This document shows, piece by piece, positions 16,077-23,889 of a DNA stretch of 38,298 nucleotides (its first letter is position 1; every line of letters starts with the position of its first letter). Where the stretch lies: positions 1-38,298 of the forward strand of contig CACLBK010000009.1 in the NCBI GenBank assembly GCA_902605135.1, in the 5' to 3' direction. A model generated the notes under the pieces. It had not been told where the DNA came from. It did not search any database and worked only from the letters and a program-made list of their open reading frames with translations. Source of the stretch: an uncultured Alphaproteobacteria bacterium (GTDB lineage Bacteria; Pseudomonadota; Alphaproteobacteria; HIMB59; GCA-002718135). The position numbers and the translations under genes are program-made.

Positions 16077-16748
16077 AAAGTTACAAAATACATAGCTGAA
16101 GATTTAAAATTTTCAAATCAAACTATTCAAGAAATGAAGATTAATTCAAAAAATTTTTATAATAATATTAAAGAGAGAAGAAGTATTCGTGAATTTTCAA
16201 AAGATAGAATTGATATAAATGTTATAAAAAATGCTATCTTATCTGCAGGATCAGCTCCAAATGGAGCAAATCTGCAACCTTGGCATTTTGTCGTAATAAA
16301 AAATAAAACCGTAAAAAAGAAGATTAGAATAGAAGCAGAAAAAGAAGAAGAAAATTTTTATAAGTACAAAGCTCCTAAAGAGTGGTTAGATGCATTAACT
16401 CCTTTAGGAACTGATGAAAATAAAAAATTTATTGAAAATGCGCCTTATTTAATAGCTATATTTGAAAAAAAATTTTCAATTTCAAAAAATAAAAAAATAA
16501 AAAATTATTATGTAAAAGAGTCTGTTGGTATAGCTACTGGTATATTAATAACTTGTTTACATTTTTCTGGCTTAGGAATGTTAACACATACGCCAAGTCC
16601 AATGTCATTTCTTAACAAAATTTTGAAGAGACCTAGCAATGAAAAACCATTTGTTTTACTTATTGTAGGACGACCAGATAAAAATGCAAAAGTTCCAAAG
16701 TTTGCAAAAGAAAAGAAAAAAATTGAGGAAATTACTTCAATTTTTTAA
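16071..16748 (+). CDS. Nitroreductase-family flavoprotein, iodotyrosine-deiodinase-like
   Basis: A 225-residue FMN protein of the nitroreductase superfamily. ERRSIREFS (35-43) and APNGANLQPWHFVVIK (62-77) are the FMN-binding motifs. From residue 36 to the end it aligns, as I remember the mammalian sequence, almost without gaps with iodotyrosine deiodinase. It keeps the substrate-closing residues Glu93, Tyr97 and Lys118 in the lid (EEENFYKYK and DENKKF), which in mouse IYD are Glu153, Tyr157 and Lys178. It also keeps the FMN-contacting TPSPMS region in place of IYD's TTPLN. Reductive dehalogenation of halotyrosines is therefore plausible. Alternatives are BluB or a general nitroreductase, which lack this lid. 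It overlaps the phosphoribosyltransferase gene by four bases, tail to tail. Confidence 0.85.
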   Translation: MHKVTKYIAEDLKFSNQTIQEMKINSKNFYNNIKERRSIREFSKDRIDINVIKNAILSAGSAPNGANLQPWHFVVIKNKTVKKKIRIEAEKEEENFYKYKAPKEWLDALTPLGTDENKKFIENAPYLIAIFEKKFSISKNKKIKNYYVKESVGIATGILITCLHFSGLGMLTHTPSPMSFLNKILKRPSNEKPFVLLIVGRPDKNAKVPKFAKEKKKIEEITSIF

Positions 16749-17248
16749 CCAAGTTCTTCTGGTTTCATAGTTTCATAAACCTCATAAGGCATATGTATCC
16801 AAGGAGAATCTTCTAAGTAATCAACATAATAATTTGGTTTAAATGATGATACTGACTTATAAAACAAAACCCCTGTTCTTATTGGTTCATCTATATAAAA
16901 ACCATAAGTGTGATTTAACCAATCAATACTTTTTTTTAGAGTAATACCTGAGTCTGCTAAATCATCTACTATTAAAACTTTTGATCCAATGTTAGGGCTT
17001 GTTTTTGCCAAATCTCTTGAAAATGTGATTGCGCCTCTTTTATTTTTTACTCCCTCACCTTTATATGATTCAACAGAAAGAATTGCTAAAGGAACATCAA
17101 ATATTCTTGCCATTACATCCCCTACTCTCATGCCTCCTTTTGCGATGCATACAACCTGATTAAACTGCCATCCATCCTTATGAATTTGTTTTGCTAAGTC
17201 TTCTGTTTTAGTTCTATATTCGTCCCAACTAATGTGTAAATCAGACAT
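16745..17248 (-). CDS. Purine phosphoribosyltransferase (xanthine/guanine type)
   Basis: A 167-residue type I phosphoribosyltransferase. The PRPP-binding loop is VLIVDDLADSG (91-101), and CIAKGGMRVGDVMARIFDV (34-52) is the second pyrophosphate-contacting loop. Length and overall pattern resemble E. coli Gpt and the COG2236 group, which convert xanthine or guanine to the nucleotide. It is the last gene of the leftward purine operon, following the ABC binding protein with a 68-base gap that contains a hairpin. It likely represents the salvage branch for imported bases. The exact base specificity is not proven, and members of COG2236 are sometimes uncharacterised. Confidence 0.82.
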   Translation of the reverse strand: MSDLHISWDEYRTKTEDLAKQIHKDGWQFNQVVCIAKGGMRVGDVMARIFDVPLAILSVESYKGEGVKNKRGAITFSRDLAKTSPNIGSKVLIVDDLADSGITLKKSIDWLNHTYGFYIDEPIRTGVLFYKSVSSFKPNYYVDYLEDSPWIHMPYEVYETMKPEELG

Positions 17249-17273
17249 AAATCTTCCTTTGAAATTAAGAATT

Positions 17274-17303
17274 AAACCTCTCCCTTTTTAAAGAGAGAGG
17301 TTT
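17274..17303 (-). terminator. Stem-loop after the binding-protein gene, terminator or 3' stabiliser
   Basis: An inverted repeat of 14 paired positions with a single mismatch, AAACCTCTC at 17274-17282 pairing with GAGAGGTTT at 17295-17303, with the stem continuing inwards. Read in the leftward direction of the operon it lies 13 bases past the stop of the BMP binding-protein gene and is followed by a T-rich stretch. It may partly end transcription before the phosphoribosyltransferase gene, or protect the 3' end of the binding-protein mRNA, as is common for highly expressed periplasmic binding proteins. Confidence 0.6.
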
Positions 17304-17316
17304 ATAAGAATTTTAA

Positions 17317-18384
17317 TTATTGTGGTACTTCGCCGTCAATACCTTGAACATAGAAGTTCATTCCAAGTAACATTCCGTCAGGTGCTACTTCACCTTCAGG
17401 AACTACAAGCTCACCAGCTTGATTATAAATTGGACCAGTGAAAGGATGAATAGTCCCATCTTTAATTCCAACTTCCATATTTACAGCTTCTTGAATCAAA
17501 CTTGCTGGCATAAGTTTATTATTATATGGTGACATTACAACCATACCCTTATCCATACCATCCCAAGTATCACCTGAAGACCAAGTGCCATCTACAACAG
17601 CTTTAGCTCTTGCAGCATAGTAAGGACCCCAAATATCTTCAATTGAAGTTAAATGTGCATCTGGACAGAATTCTTCTTGATTTGAAGCTTGACCAAATGC
17701 ATACACACCTGCTTTTTGAGCAGCTTGGCAAGGGGCATATGTATCTGTATGCTGAACAATTATGTCTGCACCTTGATTAATTAAAGTGTTAGCTGCATCA
17801 GCCTCTTTACCTGGATCATACCAAGTAAATACCCAAATAATTTTCATTTTAATATCTGGATTTACTTTAGCCGCCGCTAAATAAAATGCATTAATTCCAC
17901 GAACAACCTCAGGAATAGGAAATGAAGCTATATAGCCAATAGTATTGGTTTCAGTCATATGACCTGCGATATGACCCTCAATCATTCTTCCTTCATAAAA
18001 TCTTGCTGAATACGTAGCTACATTATCAGCTTGGATATATCCAGTAGCATGCTCAAATTTTATATCTGGAAAATCTTTTGCCACTTCATGTGTCTGATCC
18101 ATGTAGTTAAAAGAAGTTGTAAATATTAAATCATGTCCTGAGTCTGCTAGTTTTCTGATAGCTCTCACAGCATCAGCATTTTCTGGAATATTTTCAAGAT
18201 ATGTAGTTGTTATTGAGTCACCTAATTGACTCTCCATATATTTTCTTCCTACATCATGCATGTATGTCCAACCATGATCTCCTGGAGGACCTATATAAAT
18301 AAATCCAACTTTTTTAGGGTCTGCATAAGCAGAACCAAATGAAAATACTAAAAAAGTAGATAAAAAAGTTATTATTCTAATCAT
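17317..18384 (-). CDS. BMP-family ABC transporter substrate-binding protein
   Basis: Periplasmic solute-binding protein, 355 residues, of the basic membrane protein (Med/PnrA) family, whose characterised members bind nucleosides or purines. A cleavable signal peptide (MIRIITFLSTFLVFSFGSAYA) is followed by KKVGFIYIGPPGDHGWTYMHD, the usual start of this fold. No lipobox Cys, so it is a free periplasmic protein. A strong ribosome-binding site AGGTGAGG (18390-18397) with five bases to the ATG fits high expression. It is downstream of the two permeases by a 104-base gap and co-oriented, in an operon with allantoin-degrading enzymes, so a purine, nucleoside or ureide is the expected ligand. Confidence 0.93.
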   Translation of the reverse strand: MIRIITFLSTFLVFSFGSAYADPKKVGFIYIGPPGDHGWTYMHDVGRKYMESQLGDSITTTYLENIPENADAVRAIRKLADSGHDLIFTTSFNYMDQTHEVAKDFPDIKFEHATGYIQADNVATYSARFYEGRMIEGHIAGHMTETNTIGYIASFPIPEVVRGINAFYLAAAKVNPDIKMKIIWVFTWYDPGKEADAANTLINQGADIIVQHTDTYAPCQAAQKAGVYAFGQASNQEEFCPDAHLTSIEDIWGPYYAARAKAVVDGTWSSGDTWDGMDKGMVVMSPYNNKLMPASLIQEAVNMEVGIKDGTIHPFTGPIYNQAGELVVPEGEVAPDGMLLGMNFYVQGIDGEVPQ

Positions 18385-18389
18385 TTTAA

Positions 18390-18397
18390 CCTCACCT
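18390..18397 (-). promoter_or_regulatory. Strong Shine-Dalgarno of the binding-protein gene
   Basis: Leftward AGGTGAGG lies five bases before the ATG at 18384. Most genes in the window lack such a site, so its presence at the binding-protein gene suggests strong, independent translation of the subunit needed in excess over the permeases. Confidence 0.6.
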
Positions 18398-18488
18398 GCT
18401 AATATAACGATTACTCAATAACATTTGTAATATAGAAACAGATCAGATCAATAATTGTATAAGAAAATAAATAAAAAAGAGTGGATAT

Positions 18489-19358
18489 TTATCTTCCTTT
18501 ATAGAAAGGAATAGTCAAAGATGCTGGGGCACTGAGTTTTATTCTTAATTTATTACTAGATATTAATACTAAAACTATAATTGTAGCTACATAAGGAGCC
18601 ATACTAAAAAATTGACCAGGAAATCTTAGACCTAGTGCTTGAAGATTCATTTGAAGAATAGTAACGCCTCCAAAAATATACGCTCCAATAAGAACTCTTT
18701 CTGGTTTCCAAGTTGCAAATACAACTAAAGCTAACGCTATCCATCCACGACCAGCTGTCATACCCTCTTGCCACATTGGAGCATAACAAATTGAAATATA
18801 TGATCCTGCAAGTGCACACATAGAACCTCCAAATAAAATTGATAAAAATCTAATTTTAATAACACTATACCCTAATGCATGTGCAGAATTATGAGATTCT
18901 CCCACTGCTCTTAAAATCAAACCAGCTTTAGTTTTATAAAAAAAATAACTAACCAAAAAAACAATTAAGAAAGAAAATATAACAAAAAACCATGGTGATA
19001 GACCATCAATTGGTGTTCCAATATATTGTTTACCAAGCATAGAACTTAGACCTATTCCAAAAATAGTTAATGCCAATCCTGTTGCAATTTGATTTGACAT
19101 TAAAAATAGAACTAAAAAAGCAAATAAACCAGACATTATAATTCCAGATATTATAGATACAAAAAAAGCTAAAAAATAACTTCCGGTAATTACTAAGATA
19201 ATAAAAGCGGACACTGCTCCTACCAACATCATTCCTTCTACACCTAAATTTAAAACTCCAGATTTTTCTGTGACTAACTCACCTATACCTGCAAAAACAA
19301 GTGGTGTTGTTGCAATTAAAACAATTTGTAATATTCCAAGTATTAAATCAAAATTCAT
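18489..19358 (-). CDS. BMP-type ABC transporter permease, second subunit
   Basis: A 289-residue inner-membrane permease of the branched-chain/BMP (NupQ- and YufQ-like) type, with about eight helices. The family signature GELVTEKSGVLNLGVEGMML (about 26-45) is plain, and the late segment GMTAGRGWIALALVVFATWKP is the cytoplasmic-helix region that meets the ATPase. Four-base overlap with the upstream permease (ATGA), so the two are translated together. It is one of the two different membrane subunits of the importer whose binding protein follows downstream. Confidence 0.93.
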   Translation of the reverse strand: MNFDLILGILQIVLIATTPLVFAGIGELVTEKSGVLNLGVEGMMLVGAVSAFIILVITGSYFLAFFVSIISGIIMSGLFAFLVLFLMSNQIATGLALTIFGIGLSSMLGKQYIGTPIDGLSPWFFVIFSFLIVFLVSYFFYKTKAGLILRAVGESHNSAHALGYSVIKIRFLSILFGGSMCALAGSYISICYAPMWQEGMTAGRGWIALALVVFATWKPERVLIGAYIFGGVTILQMNLQALGLRFPGQFFSMAPYVATIIVLVLISSNKLRIKLSAPASLTIPFYKGR

Positions 19359-20428
19359 AATAATTTTTTGTAAGTTAATTTATAGTTAATTAGCAATTCT
19401 GCACCTAATAAATAAAATAACACCAGTCCCTGAAATATAAAACCTACTGCTGAAGGGATCTGTAGAAACAATTGTGCATCTTCAGCTCCTAGATAAGTAA
19501 GAGCAATAACTAAAGAAGCAAAAATTATACCAATTGGGTGAAGTCTACCTAAGAAAGCAACAATAATTGCAGTAAATCCATAGTTAGGAGAAATATCCCT
19601 ATATAATAATCCAATTGGGCCGGATACTTCAGCTAAACCTGCAATACCTGCAAAAGCACCACAAATTGCAAAAGCAAAAAAAACTAAAGTTGTTTGATTA
19701 AAACCAGCATATCTAGCAGCTTTGGGACTGTAACCGGATACTTTTAATTGAAAGCCAAAAATAGTTTTTGAAAATATAAACCAAGATACAAAAATTAAAA
19801 ATAGCGTTATAATTAATCCAAAGTGAACCCTTAAACCATCAAATAGTAAAGGCATTCTTCCAGATTCACTAAATGGTCTTGATTTAGGAAAACTATAACC
19901 AAATGGATCTTTCCAAGGACCCACTACTAAATAATCTAAAATATATAAAGCAACATAAACTAACATTAAACTTGTTAAAATTTCATTTGTATTAAATTTT
20001 GTTTTTAAAATAGCTGGAATTAAGCCCCACAATGCTCCTCCAATAGCTCCGCCAAAAATCATTAATGGCAACAACCAAAAAGCATTTGTATCATGAAATA
20101 AAATTCCAATACCTCCACCAAAAATTGCACCCATAGTAAGTTGTCCTTCAGCTCCAATATTATAAATATTATTCTTAAAACAATATGAGAGGCCAATTGC
20201 AATTAAGGCTAAAGGAGTTGCTTTTACAAATAATTCAGAAATACCGTAGGTTGAAGAAATAGGTGAAATAAAAAATGTATACAATGCATAAAATGGATCA
20301 AAACCAAGAAGAACAAAAATAATTGAACCTGTAATTAAAGTTAAAACAATAGATATTATGGGAACAAAAAAATTCATTAGACCCGAACTCTGTGAGCGAG
20401 AAACTATAGAGGGAAATAAACTATTCAT
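19355..20428 (-). CDS. BMP-type ABC transporter permease, first subunit
   Basis: About 357 residues, NupP/YufP-like inner-membrane permease of the BMP importer. The signature NIYNIGAEGQLTMGAI (about 93-108) and the late GFTAIIVAFLGRLHPIGII match the family. I start at the ATG at 20428, where ATGAATAG overlaps the ATPase stop by eight bases and a GGGTGG (20434-20439) lies five bases upstream; a GTG three codons earlier is possible but has no ribosome-binding site. Its end overlaps the second permease by four bases. Role: forms the membrane channel with the second permease for uptake of a nucleoside, purine or ureide. Confidence 0.93.
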   Translation of the reverse strand: MNSLFPSIVSRSQSSGLMNFFVPIISIVLTLITGSIIFVLLGFDPFYALYTFFISPISSTYGISELFVKATPLALIAIGLSYCFKNNIYNIGAEGQLTMGAIFGGGIGILFHDTNAFWLLPLMIFGGAIGGALWGLIPAILKTKFNTNEILTSLMLVYVALYILDYLVVGPWKDPFGYSFPKSRPFSESGRMPLLFDGLRVHFGLIITLFLIFVSWFIFSKTIFGFQLKVSGYSPKAARYAGFNQTTLVFFAFAICGAFAGIAGLAEVSGPIGLLYRDISPNYGFTAIIVAFLGRLHPIGIIFASLVIALTYLGAEDAQLFLQIPSAVGFIFQGLVLFYLLGAELLINYKLTYKKLL

Positions 20429-21926
20429 TTTTTCCACCCATCAATAATCCCAATTTTTCAATTCCTACTTCACTAGTTTTAAAAGGTTTGGATAAATTAC
20501 CATCATAAATAACAGATATTTTATGAGTAATTTCAATCAATTCATCTAAATCTTGAGAAATAACAATTATAGATGTTCCATTTTGAGATAATTCTATCAA
20601 AGACTCTCTTATAGAATGCTCAGCACCAGCATCTATTCCCCAAGTTGGATGTGAAATAATTAATATTTTTGGCTTGGATGATATTTCTCTGCCAATGACA
20701 TATTTTTGTAAATTTCCTCCAGACAAACTTGATGCTTTAGCATCATTCCCAGGAGTAATGACTTTAAATTCATTAATTACTTTATTCGCAAAATCATCGA
20801 CGTTATTTTTCAAAATTATACCATTTTTAATAAAATTATTTTTTGGAAATTGACTTAAAAGAATATTATCAGACAAACTCAACTCAGGTACTGCACTATG
20901 ACCCAATCTATTCTCCGGAACAAAAGAAATAGATAAATCTCTTCTTTTTTGTGGCCCATACTTTTCAATTTTTTTATTATCAAAAGTAATTGATCCAGAT
21001 TTAATATTTATATTTTCTCCTGTTAAAATATCCATTAATTCTGATTGTCCATTACCAGCAACACCAGCAATGCCATAAATTTCACCCACTCTAACTTGAA
21101 AAGAAATATTTTTAAGGTCTGTTAAAAATGGATCGTTAAAATCACATGAAATATTTTTTACTTCAAAGTTAACTTCGTCTTTTATATGTCCATAATTAGT
21201 TTTTAAGTCATCTAATTTTTGTCCTAGCATTTTTGTTGCCAGTGTTTTTGCAGTTTGATTTGAAGTACTTGAAGTGTCTATAATTTCACCACTTCTCATT
21301 ATGGTAACTGTATCACATATTGATATTACTTCTTCGAGTTTATGAGTGATATATAATATTGTACGACCTTCTTTGACGAGTGCATTTAATGTTACAAATA
21401 AACTTTCAACTTCTTGTGGTGTTAAGACTGAAGTTGGTTCATCCATAATAAGTATCTGAGGGTCTTGTAATAAAATTCTTACAATTTCTACACGCTGCTT
21501 TTCTCCAGCTGATAAAGCAGTAATTGGAGCATCTAAATCTAAGGGAAGATTATATCTTGAGCTTATATTTTCTAGCTTATTTTCTAAATCTGAATAAGAC
21601 ATCTTTTCATCAATTCCTAAAATTAAATTTTCTTTTACTGATAAAGAATCAAATAAAGAAAAATGCTGAAATACCATTCCTATTCCTTGTTTCCTTGCTT
21701 CTGCTGGGGAATTAACTTTAAAATCCTTATTATTTAATTTAATATTTCCTTCATCTGGTTCTAACAGACCGTATAGAATTTTTACTAACGTAGATTTCCC
21801 TGCTCCATTTTCTCCTAAAATTGCATGAACTGCATTTTTTTTAATATCAAAAGTAACCTTTTTATTTGCAATTACTCTTGGAAAAGATTTTGTAATATTT
21901 TCTATATTTAATATTGTATCACTCAT
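20421..21926 (-). CDS. BMP-type ABC transporter ATPase, two nucleotide-binding domains
   Basis: A 501-residue double-domain ATPase of the sugar/nucleoside (RbsA/NupO) type. First domain: Walker A GENGAGKST (38-46), signature LSAGEKQ (138-144), Walker B ILIMDEPTS (158-166). Second domain: degenerate Walker A GVAGNGQSE, signature LSGGNLQ and ILIISHPTWGIDAGA. The degenerate second site is normal for this family. It energises the two permeases that follow. The start overlaps allA's stop by eight bases (ATGAGTGA), which ties transporter translation to allantoin degradation, and the stop overlaps the first permease by eight. Confidence 0.95.
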   Translation of the reverse strand: MSDTILNIENITKSFPRVIANKKVTFDIKKNAVHAILGENGAGKSTLVKILYGLLEPDEGNIKLNNKDFKVNSPAEARKQGIGMVFQHFSLFDSLSVKENLILGIDEKMSYSDLENKLENISSRYNLPLDLDAPITALSAGEKQRVEIVRILLQDPQILIMDEPTSVLTPQEVESLFVTLNALVKEGRTILYITHKLEEVISICDTVTIMRSGEIIDTSSTSNQTAKTLATKMLGQKLDDLKTNYGHIKDEVNFEVKNISCDFNDPFLTDLKNISFQVRVGEIYGIAGVAGNGQSELMDILTGENINIKSGSITFDNKKIEKYGPQKRRDLSISFVPENRLGHSAVPELSLSDNILLSQFPKNNFIKNGIILKNNVDDFANKVINEFKVITPGNDAKASSLSGGNLQKYVIGREISSKPKILIISHPTWGIDAGAEHSIRESLIELSQNGTSIIVISQDLDELIEITHKISVIYDGNLSKPFKTSEVGIEKLGLLMGGKNE

Positions 21927-22413
21927 AATTTAATTCAAATATTTCTGATTGTTCAAAATCATAAATCTCAATATTATTATCCGCATCTTTTTTATCAATG
22001 GTAATATATTTTTCATTCTCAAGAGATATTAGAGGAAAATGCCATACTTTGGGATTAAAATTTATACCATCACCACCGCTTACTTTGAATATTTCAATTA
22101 AATCAATTTTAGGTATGTTACCTATTGGAGCAACTAAAACTAAAAAACCTGTAGCATTAAACGGAAGAAATACTTGAGAACTAAAGGGGTGATTTTCTAA
22201 CATGTTAATTTTTAATGGAAAGTTTCTTTTCTTTGCCTGAAAAATATTTAATCTAGATCTTTTGTCATTACCAATTATTTGAATATTTGCTAAATCAAAA
22301 AAACTATCGGTTGTATCTTTATTAATACTTTCATAATTTTTATCAGATGTTGTAATTAAATCACCATAATTTTTGAAATTCTCTTTACTAATATTCTTTA
22401 TTTTATAGTTCAC
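21919..22413 (-). CDS. allA: Ureidoglycolate lyase
   Basis: Cytoplasmic, 164 residues, cleaves (S)-ureidoglycolate to glyoxylate and urea, the last purine-degrading step in this island. The cupin-like enzyme has the family's MLENHPFSSQVFLPF (about 70-84), FLVLVAPIG (90-98) and the late GGDGINFNPKVWHFPL (113-128) with a metal- or substrate-binding His in VWHFPL. The start overlaps allantoicase by four bases (ATGA) and the stop overlaps the ABC ATPase by eight. The acidic, Asn-rich C terminus fits its AT-rich genome. Confidence 0.93.
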   Translation of the reverse strand: MNYKIKNISKENFKNYGDLITTSDKNYESINKDTTDSFFDLANIQIIGNDKRSRLNIFQAKKRNFPLKINMLENHPFSSQVFLPFNATGFLVLVAPIGNIPKIDLIEIFKVSGGDGINFNPKVWHFPLISLENEKYITIDKKDADNNIEIYDFEQSEIFELNYE

Positions 22414-23387
22414 AAAAACTTTCCAATTGCCCTGATCCGTGAAATACCACCGTCAGGATAAATATTTAACTTCAAATAATTTATTTTTTTAATGTGTTTA
22501 GTTGAATTAATTTTTAATGATGAATTAGGTTTAAGATTTTTATTTTTTATTAAAAATTTCCAATTTTTGCTTTCATTTATTAATTTGCTTATATTTATAT
22601 TTTTTATTGAATAAAGACCTTGTACTGAGCAATGAGACGGATAATTACCTTTGAAAAAATGAGTTTCAATATTAAACTTTTCAATTAAACCAGGTTTGCC
22701 AAGTTTAATTATAACCCAGTCATATCCTGATACTCTTCTTCTTTTAGTTTCCCAACCATTGCCCATATTTTTAGATTTAAATGGAAGTAATAAATTTTCT
22801 GCCCTTCCAAAATGTTCATCACTACATGCCACAATTTTTGAACCATTAAGGATGCTAAGTAAATCAAATTTTTTATTTGGAAATTTTAATTTTGATACAT
22901 CTAAATTTCCTAATAATTTTAATCTTGCAACTCCTCCATCTGGATAGATGTTCAATCTTATGAAGTTAAAAACTTTATTATTCTGTTGAGTTTTAAAACC
23001 ATGAAGATAATTTGGATAAAGTTTCCTTTTTGATAAAATATTTACCCAATTAAATTTATTTTTTTCAAAATAACAAGCATCAATGCTTGCATATTCAGGT
23101 TGATTGCCATTAAAATAGCTTGTGTCTATTTCAGCAAAATTAATTTTACCAGGAAGGCCTAATTTAATAGTAACATAATCATTTCCTTCAATTCTTTTTC
23201 TTCTTGTTTCCCATCCATCCATCCATTTCCCATTTTTATCATATATTCCTTCTTTAAAAATTGGCTGTTCCTCTTTAAGCAATCTGGATGCTGATCCAAA
23301 AAACTGATCAGATAATCTATGAATTTTTGTACCTAAAACCTTACTACATAAGTTTATATAATTTTTTTGAATGTATTTCTTATTCAT
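22410..23387 (-). CDS. alc: Allantoicase
   Basis: Allantoate amidinohydrolase of the allantoicase type, 325 residues, converting allantoate to (S)-ureidoglycolate and urea. It consists of two homologous jelly-roll repeats: DGWETRRKR and DYVTIKLGLPGKI in the first half are mirrored by NGWETKRRR and DWVIIKLGKPGLI in the second, with FFGSASRLL and HFGRAENLL at the repeat starts. The duplication is characteristic of the family. Translation is probably coupled on both sides: eight-base overlap with uraD (ATGAATAA) and four-base with allA. No other nitrogen-releasing amidohydrolase (AllC) is seen, so this route releases urea rather than ammonia. Confidence 0.96.
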   Translation of the reverse strand: MNKKYIQKNYINLCSKVLGTKIHRLSDQFFGSASRLLKEEQPIFKEGIYDKNGKWMDGWETRRKRIEGNDYVTIKLGLPGKINFAEIDTSYFNGNQPEYASIDACYFEKNKFNWVNILSKRKLYPNYLHGFKTQQNNKVFNFIRLNIYPDGGVARLKLLGNLDVSKLKFPNKKFDLLSILNGSKIVACSDEHFGRAENLLLPFKSKNMGNGWETKRRRVSGYDWVIIKLGKPGLIEKFNIETHFFKGNYPSHCSVQGLYSIKNINISKLINESKNWKFLIKNKNLKPNSSLKINSTKHIKKINYLKLNIYPDGGISRIRAIGKFL

Positions 23388-23889
23388 TAATTAATTCTGT
23401 TAATCTTAATTTTGCAATTTCTTTTACTTGTGAAATTGAAGTTTTTATTTCCAAGTTTAAATCATTATTGTCTAATCTACTTTTAAACTCTGTTATAATT
23501 TCATTTTTATTTTTATTTCTAACTGCAAAAATAAATGGAATATTAAATTTATTTTTAAATCTTGAATTTAAATCTTTAAATAAGTTAAATTCTTGTTCTG
23601 AACAATCTTTTAAACCAGATCTACTTTGTTCTTCATCAGATAATTCAGACAAACCTTTATTTATTTTTATTTTATCGGCTAGATCAGGATGTTTTTTAAT
23701 TATATTTATTTTAGTTTCTTCATCTAAACTATCAAACAACTCTAAAAATATTAATATCATTTCTTTTTTATTTTTAAATGGTCGCTTTTTATCAGCATTT
23801 TCTGTTATAAATTTAGATTCTTCATAAATATTTTTAAAAGAATCAATAAATTTTTCAGAGTTATAATTATTAATATCTTCAATTTTCAT
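23380..23889 (-). CDS. uraD: OHCU decarboxylase
   Basis: Converts 2-oxo-4-hydroxy-4-carboxy-5-ureidoimidazoline to (S)-allantoin, giving stereospecific product. About 169 residues, all alpha. The KKHPDLADK segment contains the conserved His, followed by the family's LSDEEQSRSGL and FNIPFIFAVRNK. I place the start at 23889 (MKIEDINNYN); the frame stays open upstream but only inside puuE, where the residues look unlike the family. The start lies within the last eleven bases of puuE. Order puuE-uraD-alc-allA follows almost the full pathway except for HIU hydrolase, which heads the divergent operon. Confidence 0.93.
   Translation of the reverse strand: MKIEDINNYNSEKFIDSFKNIYEESKFITENADKKRPFKNKKEMILIFLELFDSLDEETKINIIKKHPDLADKIKINKGLSELSDEEQSRSGLKDCSEQEFNLFKDLNSRFKNKFNIPFIFAVRNKNKNEIITEFKSRLDNNDLNLEIKTSISQVKEIAKLRLTELINE

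Noticed and set aside
18604-18819. 71-codon Cys/Ser/Trp-rich open frame inside the second permease gene
   Set aside because: Same strand, wrong frame of a clear permease; composition is unlike other genes here.
23288-23827. 179-codon open frame on the + strand over allantoicase and uraD
   Set aside because: It is antisense to two clearly recognised enzymes; the protein is hydrophobic/Ser-rich without motif, a product of AT-rich antisense sequence.
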